Shown here piece by piece: positions 1 through 6,106 of a DNA stretch of 41,538 nt. The notes under the pieces are model-generated. The model made no database searches. It was not told the DNA's origin and saw nothing but the letters and a program-made list of their open reading frames with translations. Position 1 is the stretch's first letter. Each line of letters starts with the position of its first letter. The stretch spans positions 1-41,538 of the IMG/VR virus record IMGVR_UViG_3300031608_000010; one strand, 5' to 3'. This stretch comes from a virus. The position numbers were made by a program, and so were the translations under genes.

Positions 1-98
1 GAACCTAATAAGATTTTAATGTTAACCTGATGTGTTGCAATCTCACCCTTGAGTTTAAGTTCCAACGCTTTTAAGATGTCATCTCTAAAATTTGACAT
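1..98 (-). CDS. Conserved T4-like hypothetical protein, N-terminal part
   Basis: The N-terminus begins MSNFRDDILKALELK and runs off the left edge of the window, leaving about 32 codons. A GGGAGATAAAAAT stretch before the ATG at 98 is a good ribosome binding site. A TATAAATA site lies about 50 bases upstream, so the gene is probably late. The fragment looks helical and resembles a small conserved protein of marine T4-like phages that I know only as hypothetical. No function is assigned. Confidence 0.7.
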   Translation of the reverse strand, partial: MSNFRDDILKALELKLKGEIATHQVNIKILLG

Positions 99-102
99 AT
101 TT

Positions 103-774
103 TTATCTCCCGAAAAGTTTTTCTTTTTTATATTCGTTAATAGTATTTATAAGCGATTTAGTCCAATTGTCTCTATCTTCGACAAATACTTGTGGTCCTT
201 CATCACCTGCAATACAAACAACCAATTTCTTGATTGGCATTCCAGTTCTTTCTTCCCACATAACAGCATAAGCTGCGCATTGCATAAAGTAACCACTAAT
301 CCATTCTACCTTTTTTAGCTTCTTAGATGTCTTATAATCTATGATAGCATCAACACCTTCCCACTGTCCTACGCAATCAACTCTACCCGCAACACCTAAG
401 TGTTTAGAATATAATGGAGCTTCTTGTGCATATACTTTCGTTAAACATTTATCTAACGTTGGTTGTATATCCTTAAAGGTTTGTATGTTATGTGGCATTT
501 CGCCTTCAAGATAGTCAGGGTCATTATTCACATATTTTTCCAATAGATTGTGAACTATCGTTCCACGACCAGATGCTCTAGAACTAATACGATTAGCTTC
601 CTCTTCGCCTACTCTTGCTCTCCATTTCTGAATAGCTTCTCTACTTAATATCGAGAGAACAGTAGTAATAGAAGGATAACTATTACCGGCTGGGTCACGG
701 TAAGTTCTACCAGACTTAGCAGTAACTGCAGTGAGATCATTATATCCGAGATCAATTGGTTCATGTTTAAACAT
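103..774 (-). CDS. RecB/Cas4-like PD-(D/E)XK exonuclease
   Basis: Predicted 223-aa DNA exonuclease of the PD-(D/E)XK superfamily. A GRGTIVHNLLE motif carries H75 and E79, followed by E118, GRVD with D133, and IDYKTSK with D146 and K148. This is the order of metal-binding and catalytic residues in RecB/Cas4-type nucleases. The upstream in-frame ATG at 804 would force a long overlap with the co-chaperone gene; the ATG at 774 overlaps it by only 8 bases and gives the family-like start MFKHEPIDLGY. Phages use such nucleases for recombination, end processing or host DNA degradation; the exact role here is not visible. It closes the operon led by the SWIM gene. Confidence 0.8.
   Translation of the reverse strand: MFKHEPIDLGYNDLTAVTAKSGRTYRDPAGNSYPSITTVLSILSREAIQKWRARVGEEEANRISSRASGRGTIVHNLLEKYVNNDPDYLEGEMPHNIQTFKDIQPTLDKCLTKVYAQEAPLYSKHLGVAGRVDCVGQWEGVDAIIDYKTSKKLKKVEWISGYFMQCAAYAVMWEERTGMPIKKLVVCIAGDEGPQVFVEDRDNWTKSLINTINEYKKEKLFGR
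144..151 (-). promoter_or_regulatory. T4-type late promoter (TATAAATA)
   Basis: Perfect TATAAATA on the minus strand inside the 3' end of the exonuclease gene, about 50 bases before the ATG of the gene leaving the window at the left. T4 late promoters are this single -10 element, used by gp55/gp33/gp45-modified polymerase. Position and match support the call, but the sequence is AT-rich enough for chance matches. Confidence 0.5.
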
Positions 775-1039
775 CCGTAATAACAGCCTTGATATGATCG
801 TCATTTACAATAACAGCACCTTGGCCTTCATGGTTAATAGGCATTGATTTAGACCAATCTAAATATACTCTATCTCCAGGTTTAATGCTCTTGATGTCGA
901 CACCAGGACCTATACCTAGAACTAATCCTGGCTTATGGCTCTTGTCTAATACTGCATCATTCGATAATATAATACCACCGGCAGTTGTTTGTTCTTTAGC
1001 AACTTCAGCTACTAACACATAGTTTTTTAATAATTTCAT
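767..1039 (-). CDS. GroES-like co-chaperonin (gp31 analogue)
   Basis: 90-aa co-chaperonin of the Cpn10 family. The N-terminus KLLKNYVLVAEV matches the first strand of GroES. TTAGGIIL corresponds to the mobile loop that docks on GroEL, and VLGIGPG with KPGDRVYLD follows as in GroES. It probably caps host GroEL to fold phage proteins, as gp31 does for the T4 major capsid protein. The start shares an ATGA junction with the upstream gene, so translation is likely coupled. The length is normal for the family. Whether it replaces GroES or competes with it cannot be read from sequence. Confidence 0.85.
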   Translation of the reverse strand: MKLLKNYVLVAEVAKEQTTAGGIILSNDAVLDKSHKPGLVLGIGPGVDIKSIKPGDRVYLDWSKSMPINHEGQGAVIVNDDHIKAVITDV

Positions 1040-1281
1040 TTTGTTTTAATATTTCCTCTTAGTCGTGGTGGCATTCCACTTTGAATTCTTTGCTGGACTT
1101 CCTTCCAACCGTCGCCTGCTTTTTTTAATACGTCGCCGTCTTGTCGTGTATTCATAACGGGTGCACTAATTTGTTGTTGTAGGTCTGGATTATCTGCTTT
1201 AAACTTATCGAGTTCTTTCCAACTCATAGTATATTCAGTAATTTCACCAGACTTCAAATGTATAAAATCGTATCTAGGCAT
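1036..1281 (-). CDS. Conserved marine T4-like hypothetical protein
   Basis: 81-aa protein starting MPRYDFIHLKSGEITEY, followed by a charged helical stretch and the tail GWKEVQQRIQSGMPPRLRGN. It resembles short proteins in cyanophages and related phages that begin like FmdB zinc ribbons (MPxYDF) but lack the cysteines; none are present here. It overlaps the 3' end of the upstream gene by 8 bases and the co-chaperone start by 4, so it is translated as part of the operon. Function unknown. Confidence 0.7.
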   Translation of the reverse strand: MPRYDFIHLKSGEITEYTMSWKELDKFKADNPDLQQQISAPVMNTRQDGDVLKKAGDGWKEVQQRIQSGMPPRLRGNIKTK

Positions 1282-1819
1282 TAAACCACTCCGGTACTTC
1301 TCGTTTTGTCCACGCCATATTAAATCTTTCTCTCTTTGTTTTATAGAATGCTCTGTAAGATTCCACTGGATCTTTAGTTATACATTCCGGGAATGATGCC
1401 ATTGCTAATTTGAATGGTGTCATATCTGTTATTGTTATATTATTTGGTATGCTTTTCAATGCTACTCTCAGTTTAGTATCTGTTGCATGTATCTTTCCAT
1501 ACCTATATTTATACTCATCACATAAAGCAATAAAATGCTTGTAGTGCCATTCATAGTTAAGACAAGATTCTCTAGTCCATACTGTTGAAGGGTGATTAAA
1601 ATGACAAGCTTTGTATAAGACATCTTCACGATCGTCGTTAAGTTTCCAATATTGTATCATTGAACCAGACTTAGATGGCCTACGTTCCATAGTACCATCA
1701 AGCATTCGATGAACAGTTGATAACATCTGAGCTGATTCAACAATCATTTTGACTACATGTTTATCACACTGTAGTTGAGCAGCTATCACTGGATCATTAT
1801 CTAGAATAAATATATTCAT
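1274..1819 (-). CDS. Conserved phage protein, possibly pyrimidine-dimer glycosylase-like
   Basis: 181-aa protein starting MNIFILDNDPVIAAQLQCDK, then HVVKMIVESAQMLSTVHR. This N-terminus is typical of a phage family that some annotations link to the pyrimidine-dimer glycosylase/endonuclease V group (Pyr_excise). I cannot confirm the catalytic residues, so DNA repair is only a possibility. The rest is rich in aromatic and basic residues, consistent with nucleic-acid contact. It is joined to the SWIM gene by an ATGA overlap. Confidence 0.6.
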   Translation of the reverse strand: MNIFILDNDPVIAAQLQCDKHVVKMIVESAQMLSTVHRMLDGTMERRPSKSGSMIQYWKLNDDREDVLYKACHFNHPSTVWTRESCLNYEWHYKHFIALCDEYKYRYGKIHATDTKLRVALKSIPNNITITDMTPFKLAMASFPECITKDPVESYRAFYKTKRERFNMAWTKREVPEWFNA

Positions 1820-2139
1820 GCTGCTACCTTGTCTAAATGTTTACAAGAACCTCTGAATTTAAAACCTGGACATGAGCACTTCTTGTTATAAATGGTATAG
1901 GTGTTACCCTTACTACCTGTCACAGTTATATAACCCTTCGGCAATTCTTCTGGCCATTCGCCTATGAGTTTAAATTTGCGTCTTGATTTAGAAAACGTTT
2001 TGAGTGGAGTTTTAAACATTTTACATGCTTTGCCGGGTGGCATATATCCAATAAGATATCCATGGCTGTTGACATAATAGTCGCCATTGGCAATAGTTAG
2101 ATCGCCCCAATCGGTTATTTCTCGTAGTATTTGTATCAT
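1816..2139 (-). CDS. SWIM zinc-finger protein
   Basis: 107-aa protein whose C-terminus carries CSCPGFKFRGSCKHL, the CxCx(n)CxH signature of the SWIM zinc finger used for DNA or protein binding. The N-terminal part has alternating strands with VTGSKGNTYTIYNKK just before the finger. It is the first gene after the promoter at 2165-2193, with an AAGGAT ribosome site before the ATG at 2139, so it is probably expressed early. Partner and target are unknown. Confidence 0.75.
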   Translation of the reverse strand: MIQILREITDWGDLTIANGDYYVNSHGYLIGYMPPGKACKMFKTPLKTFSKSRRKFKLIGEWPEELPKGYITVTGSKGNTYTIYNKKCSCPGFKFRGSCKHLDKVAA

Positions 2140-2164
2140 AATATAATCCTTGTCATAATAGTAT

Positions 2165-2193
2165 ATTATAACACAGTTTCATGTGAATGTACA
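2165..2193 (-). promoter_or_regulatory. Early-type sigma70 promoter for the SWIM operon
   Basis: On the minus strand: TGTACA (2188-2193), a 17-bp spacer ending ACTGTGT with TG extending the -10, then TATAAT (2165-2170). The gene start at 2139 leaves room for a leader with an AAGGAT ribosome site. One of nine sites of the same design in the window. Confidence 0.85.
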
Positions 2194-2199
2194 CCTTTA

Positions 2200-2262
2200 T
2201 TTACATTTATATGTGCATAAAAGTGTAAGATTGATGCATTTATACGTACATATAAATGTAAA
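2200..2262. repeat. Long AT-rich inverted repeat upstream of the early promoter
   Basis: Perfect 15-base arms TTTACATTTATATGT (2200-2214) and ACATATAAATGTAAA (2248-2262) flank a 33-base centre whose edges also nearly match (GCATAAA against TTTATAC). It lies between the terminator and the -35 of the SWIM promoter. It also contains TATAAATG sequences on both strands. It could be an operator or a structured insulator; function unknown. Confidence 0.65.
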
Positions 2263-2288
2263 AAAATGGGACACCGGCCGATATCCCA
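2260..2288 (-). terminator. Rho-independent terminator after the DUF6433 gene
   Basis: On the minus strand the stem TGGGATAT, a GC-rich loop and GTGTCCCA (2267-2288) are followed by a run of T residues (2260-2266). It ends the RNase H transcript before the next promoter. Confidence 0.8.
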
Positions 2289-2368
2289 TTCTCGTGTTCT
2301 CTAGCCTGATTGACCCTCCTTAAACTTACTGTTAAAATTAATAACGAAGTTAGATAAGATCACCTCCT

Positions 2369-2869
2369 TTAGTCCTGAGTTGTACTTTCCTCATCTACCG
2401 GTTTCACTTTAGTAGATTTAGCCCTTGTAGCCTTCGGCTTCACAAGGAGATTAGGAAAGACTTCAGAAACCAACTTAGTAGTGATTCCTTTATATTTACC
2501 CATAAGTTTTTTCTCCTTCATAGCAATTACCAGCTCTGCTTCGTCTGGATGTAAAGATTCTAAAACATCTATAAACATCTTTTCTCTGCGACCTGCTGGC
2601 ATTTGTTCGCCAATGCCGCCTTTGAAAAAATACTTAAATCGTGGCGACATCCTATGCAGATTGCTTGGTTCATACCCCTTAGGAGCATCATCTTTCTGGT
2701 ATGGCGGTACGCCTTTTGGTAATATAAACTGAATAGACTCGTCTAAGGTTCCTTTAAGAATATTTCTTAAGGGACGAGAATTCATTTTTTTAAGGTATGC
2801 TACCTTTTCTTTTTGAGTCTTTAAGCTACATGCTTTAGCTAAGATCTCGGATATCATTTTTTCAGCCAT
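2369..2869 (-). CDS. DUF6433-like conserved T4-family protein
   Basis: 166-aa protein starting MAEKMISEILAKACSLKTQ. The body has RPLRNILKGTLDESIQFILP and the conserved end KYKGITTKLVSEVFPNLLV, matching a family found beside RNase H in many T4-like phages and catalogued as DUF6433; function unknown. I chose the ATG at 2869 because GGAGG sits ten bases upstream and it overlaps the RNase H stop. The longer start at 2893 lacks such a site. The tail after residue 140 is lysine-rich and probably disordered. Confidence 0.7.
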   Translation of the reverse strand: MAEKMISEILAKACSLKTQKEKVAYLKKMNSRPLRNILKGTLDESIQFILPKGVPPYQKDDAPKGYEPSNLHRMSPRFKYFFKGGIGEQMPAGRREKMFIDVLESLHPDEAELVIAMKEKKLMGKYKGITTKLVSEVFPNLLVKPKATRAKSTKVKPVDEESTTQD

Positions 2870-3704
2870 TGTAAAATTCCTCCACTGATTCAATCAAGTT
2901 GTTACATCTTTTCTTAATAAGATAATTAAGTACTTTCATTTTCATCGGCACTTTTTGCCCATTAAATTCATTTACTATAGTATTATATATATCTTCTGGA
3001 ATCTTAGTGAGATCAATCAGTGTAGTATTCCTTTGAAAATTACGTTTAATTTCATCTGGCATTATGCTAGGATCTTCAATCCATGTGTCTATAAGGGTTT
3101 GTCTTAATGGTGATTGCTTAATACCTTCGACTAAACATGAATCAGATGATAAGATGTTTGGTATACCATCACCTTTATCTCCTCTGCATATGTGTTCAAA
3201 TAAGTATTTCCTAGGAGTTTTATCTACTACCATTTTCTTTTGAATAGGAGAGAACTGCTTAACATGGTTGAACTTTTGTAGTTGAATAAAATCTTTATCA
3301 GATGATATAATCATTACTGGTTCATGATTACCAAACTCTTCAGTGTTTAATGTTAATGCACCAATGATATCATCAGCCTCGCATCCTTCCATGTGTAAAA
3401 CTTTATATGGTAGATTCTCTTTAATCTCATCTCTTACTAAATTCAATACTCTAAAGATTTCATTCCAATCCATAGTAGATTCAGACCTAGCTTTCTTACG
3501 ATGTGCTTTGTATTGAGGGAAATATTCTTTACGCCATGTATTCATACCATCGGCACATATAACCATTTGGCCATATTCTTTTCTGTATCTTTTATTGTAC
3601 ATTCTAATACTGTTAAGTATCATATGTCTAATAATGTTTTCATCATCGACTTTTTGTACAATAATGTTCGATAGCGCTATTTGGCTATAATCAAGTAATA
3701 TCAT
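2862..3704 (-). CDS. rnh: T4-like RNase H (5'-3' exonuclease)
   Basis: 280-aa member of the FEN/T4 RNase H family, which removes RNA primers and flaps from Okazaki fragments. The acidic metal-binding residues appear in order: LLDYSQ near the start, CADGMN, EGCEADDIIG, SSDKDFIQL and GDKGDGIPN. The tyrosine- and arginine-rich YKAHRKKAR bridge region between the second and third motifs is also present. The start overlaps the upstream gene by 14 bases. It works with gp43, gp62/44 and gp41 from the same window. Confidence 0.9.
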   Translation of the reverse strand: MILLDYSQIALSNIIVQKVDDENIIRHMILNSIRMYNKRYRKEYGQMVICADGMNTWRKEYFPQYKAHRKKARSESTMDWNEIFRVLNLVRDEIKENLPYKVLHMEGCEADDIIGALTLNTEEFGNHEPVMIISSDKDFIQLQKFNHVKQFSPIQKKMVVDKTPRKYLFEHICRGDKGDGIPNILSSDSCLVEGIKQSPLRQTLIDTWIEDPSIMPDEIKRNFQRNTTLIDLTKIPEDIYNTIVNEFNGQKVPMKMKVLNYLIKKRCNNLIESVEEFYNG

Positions 3705-4026
3705 CAGTATGTTTCTCCATTTCCATAATTCTATCTTTCAACAATTCCATCTCTTCTTGGAGTACGTGCTTAATGCCAGCATCTCTTAGTAGAGTAGAAA
3801 CCATTAGGTTTAAGATGACAAACATGTCACCTTTCAATTCAGGGTTTTCTGTATAGTCAAAATTGACACCATATTCTTCTAAAGCACCTTCGACTACCTC
3901 AATAGCGAATCGGCCTAGATCAACGGATTGTTCAAACATATCAGTAGCTTCCATATCCTCGTCATAGGTATCAGCTAGTATTTGAGCAGTCCTTCGTTCT
4001 ATAAATGTGTTGTCTATTTTGTCCAT
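3691..4026 (-). CDS. Conserved acidic hypothetical protein
   Basis: 111-aa acidic, largely helical protein (MDKIDNTFIERRTAQILADT) with a hydrophobic segment MFVILNLMVSTLLRDAG and a charged C-terminal helix that could form a coiled coil. I do not recognise a domain. It is the first gene after the promoter at 4037-4065 and overlaps the RNase H start by 14 bases, which suggests an early or replication-linked role. Confidence 0.6.
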   Translation of the reverse strand: MDKIDNTFIERRTAQILADTYDEDMEATDMFEQSVDLGRFAIEVVEGALEEYGVNFDYTENPELKGDMFVILNLMVSTLLRDAGIKHVLQEEMELLKDRIMEMEKHTDDIT

Positions 4027-4036
4027 ATATTAGTAT

Positions 4037-4065
4037 ATTATACCATAGTTGGATGCAAATGTACA
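4037..4065 (-). promoter_or_regulatory. Early-type sigma70 promoter for the RNase H operon
   Basis: Minus strand TGTACA (4060-4065), 17-bp spacer ending CTATGG, TATAAT (4037-4042) with a TGn extension. The -35 directly abuts the stop codon of the GIY-YIG-like gene. Confidence 0.85.
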
Positions 4066-4491
4066 CTACTTTTTTAAGTTTTTTACGCTTTGTCCGCCGA
4101 TTCTGCAGCTGATTATGCCGTTATAATAGTCATCAGTCAATAGAACTTCACGTGCAAACTGTTCTTTTGCTTCCATATAAGCGGCTTCACCTTTGGTTCT
4201 ACATAGATGTAGGATTTCTCTGTGATAGATATCATCACCTTGAATTTCTCTTTCTTCGTTTAAGATCCTACTGGAACCGTAATAGGATCTCCAGTCAGAT
4301 TCAACATAGGTGATTTTTCTTCTCTTACGAGTTTTAGTTTTGGGTAGGGTTTTCTTTGACCAAAAGAATTTCTTTCCAACATACTTTTGTGCAGTTGCTC
4401 TATTGGTAATTAGATATACAAATGCATAGTAATCATCAGTAGAAAAATCTGCTGGAGGTTCGTATTCTAGTCCTTCGTATAACCAATTCAT
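4066..4491 (-). CDS. GIY-YIG-like (SegE-type) endonuclease homologue
   Basis: 141-aa protein with an N-terminal segment FVYLITNRATAQKYVGKKFF that fits the two-strand GIY-YIG core (here VYL and YVG), then a basic loop KTRKRRK, SDWRSYYGSS and a C-terminal ILHLCRTKGEAAYMEAKEQF helix. This layout matches the SegE-like group in T4-type phages. It could be a homing endonuclease or a retained DNA-processing enzyme. It ends just before the RNase H promoter. Confidence 0.65.
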   Translation of the reverse strand: MNWLYEGLEYEPPADFSTDDYYAFVYLITNRATAQKYVGKKFFWSKKTLPKTKTRKRRKITYVESDWRSYYGSSRILNEEREIQGDDIYHREILHLCRTKGEAAYMEAKEQFAREVLLTDDYYNGIISCRIGGQSVKNLKK

Positions 4492-4502
4492 AGATCTATT
4501 TA

Positions 4503-4640
4503 TTAGTCAAAATCTAGGTCGTCTATATCTTCAACTGCGGTTCCACAACAAGGACAATATACATTCTCGGGTTGATAGTCAGTAAATACTATTTTTGTTA
4601 TTTCGAAACAGAATTCACAGTGATGTGTTATCTCATTCAT
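4503..4640 (-). CDS. Small zinc-ribbon protein (45 aa)
   Basis: Short gene encoding MNEITHHCEFCFEITK followed by VYCPCCGTAVED and an acidic tail DIDDLDFD. The two CxxC pairs, C8/C11 and C29/C32, form a rubredoxin-like zinc knuckle. Its ATG overlaps the glutaredoxin stop, so it is translationally coupled. Such mini zinc ribbons are common in phage operons; no target is known. Confidence 0.7.
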   Translation of the reverse strand: MNEITHHCEFCFEITKIVFTDYQPENVYCPCCGTAVEDIDDLDFD

Positions 4641-4863
4641 TTGGAACAGAGCTCCAATCTTTAAAGTTATCGTAACCGCCTATAGCTTCACCATCTATTC
4701 TAATCTGTGGAAACGTTCTTGCCGTAGGGAATTCTTGAAATAGTTCTCTCTTAGTAAAATCTTTATCTAACTGTTTATAGGTATATTCATATCCTTTAGA
4801 TTCGCATAAAGCTTTTGCTTTATCACAGTAAGGACACTGTGTTTTTCCAAATATTTCTATCAT
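4633..4863 (-). CDS. nrdC: Glutaredoxin
   Basis: 76-aa glutaredoxin with the CPYC active site near residues 10-13, the TFPQIRIDG cis-proline segment and GGYDNF glutathione-binding loop. It reduces the C-terminal cysteine pair of ribonucleotide reductase. It lies downstream of nrdA-nrdB and starts with an ATGA overlap with a small membrane-protein gene. It is compact compared with bacterial Grx, as expected for phage forms. The symbol follows T4 usage by function. Confidence 0.9.
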   Translation of the reverse strand: MIEIFGKTQCPYCDKAKALCESKGYEYTYKQLDKDFTKRELFQEFPTARTFPQIRIDGEAIGGYDNFKDWSSVPNE

Positions 4864-5033
4864 AATTTTAATCCTATGTTAATCATCCAAAACGCCGTAA
4901 GCATTCCACCGAATACGCATACTTGCAATATAGATGCCCAGAATATCTGGCGCATTGGATGTATTAATGTTATTTTTTCTATCCAATCTTCACTAGGAGA
5001 TAGATTAACGATCTGTAGTATTTTCTTTTCCAC
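4860..5033 (-). CDS. Small membrane protein between nrdB and glutaredoxin (57 aa)
   Basis: GTG-initiated gene whose start shares one base with the nrdB stop and whose TGA overlaps the glutaredoxin ATG. The protein begins MEKKILQIVNLSPSEDW. It carries one hydrophobic segment at about residues 30-53 (FWASILQVCVFGGMLTAFWM), so it is probably a single-pass inner-membrane protein. Tight coupling on both sides supports it as a real gene. Function unknown. Confidence 0.65.
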   Translation of the reverse strand: MEKKILQIVNLSPSEDWIEKITLIHPMRQIFWASILQVCVFGGMLTAFWMINIGLKL

Positions 5034-6106
5034 TATAGTGAAAGGCCTGCTAAGGTCGTTTCATCTACGTCTTGTTTAACTCCACCTACAACATATGAAC
5101 TGATCTCTGTTTCTTGAGGAGCAACTTGAACGTTACCTCCACCAATCCACTTTTCAGTCCATGGCAACGGATTTAGTTTAGATACATGATACGGACATGT
5201 TAACCCTAAGGCTCTCATTCGTTTACAACCAATCCATTCAATATAATCACATAACAGTTTTTCGTTTAAGCCAATCATTGAACCATCTTTAAATAAGAAC
5301 TTAGCCCATTCTTTTTCTTGCTCAATAACTTTTACGAATAACTTAGTTACTTCAGGTTGCATTTCTTTTTGTAACTTTGCGAAATCTGGATCTTCCTTTA
5401 CCATATTTTTTAACATAGTAGTAGTTGCAGCTAAGTGGACGTTCTCATCCCTTGCAATAAACTTAATGATTTTAGCATTACCTTCCATCTTTTTAAGCTC
5501 AGCAAATGCCCAACTACATGCGAATGAAACATAGAACCTAATACCTTCTAATGCATTAGCACTATTCATACACATCCATAGTGCACGTTTATGGTCCATC
5601 TTGTTTGAAGCTGAGTTATTGTAATCAATTAAGTCATCATAGTATTTTGCGATATCATTACCACATTCTAAGATTTCTTTTATGTCGAGCATACCGTCAA
5701 AAACAGTGGAAGGATCAGCATAGACATTCCTAATGATGTGTGTATAAGATCTAGAGTGGATAGTTTCAGAGAATGACCATGTTTCGATCCAATTTTCCAC
5801 CTCGGGCAGAGAAGCGATTGGTAAAAATGCAAGATTTGGTGCCCTCCCTTGGACGCTATCTAATAGTATTTGTCTTTTTAAATTTGAAGTAAAGATGTGG
5901 CGTTCATGTTCAGTAAGTAAGTCAAAATCTTTTTTGTCCCTACTGACATCTACCTCTTCTGGTCTCCAAAAGAAACCTAATTGTTTGTCTGTTATTTTGT
6001 CTAGTGCTGGGTACTTAAGGATATCAAATCTTTGCACATCCACCGGTTCATCAAGAAACATCATTTTATCTAAGTGAGATTTTTTATTCTTTTTTAATAT
6101 GCTCAT
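5033..6106 (-). CDS. nrdB: Class Ia ribonucleotide reductase, small subunit
   Basis: 357-aa R2 subunit that holds the diiron-tyrosyl radical for reduction of ribonucleotides. The iron ligands and radical tyrosine are visible: D83 in LLDS, E114 and H117 in SETIHSRSY, Y121, E187 in ALEGIRFY, and E221 and H224 in ARDENVHL. The C-terminal tail that docks on the large subunit ends TLAGLSL. It overlaps nrdA by ATGA and makes deoxynucleotides for phage replication with the nearby glutaredoxin. No intron or disruption is seen. Confidence 0.95.
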   Translation of the reverse strand: MSILKKNKKSHLDKMMFLDEPVDVQRFDILKYPALDKITDKQLGFFWRPEEVDVSRDKKDFDLLTEHERHIFTSNLKRQILLDSVQGRAPNLAFLPIASLPEVENWIETWSFSETIHSRSYTHIIRNVYADPSTVFDGMLDIKEILECGNDIAKYYDDLIDYNNSASNKMDHKRALWMCMNSANALEGIRFYVSFACSWAFAELKKMEGNAKIIKFIARDENVHLAATTTMLKNMVKEDPDFAKLQKEMQPEVTKLFVKVIEQEKEWAKFLFKDGSMIGLNEKLLCDYIEWIGCKRMRALGLTCPYHVSKLNPLPWTEKWIGGGNVQVAPQETEISSYVVGGVKQDVDETTLAGLSL

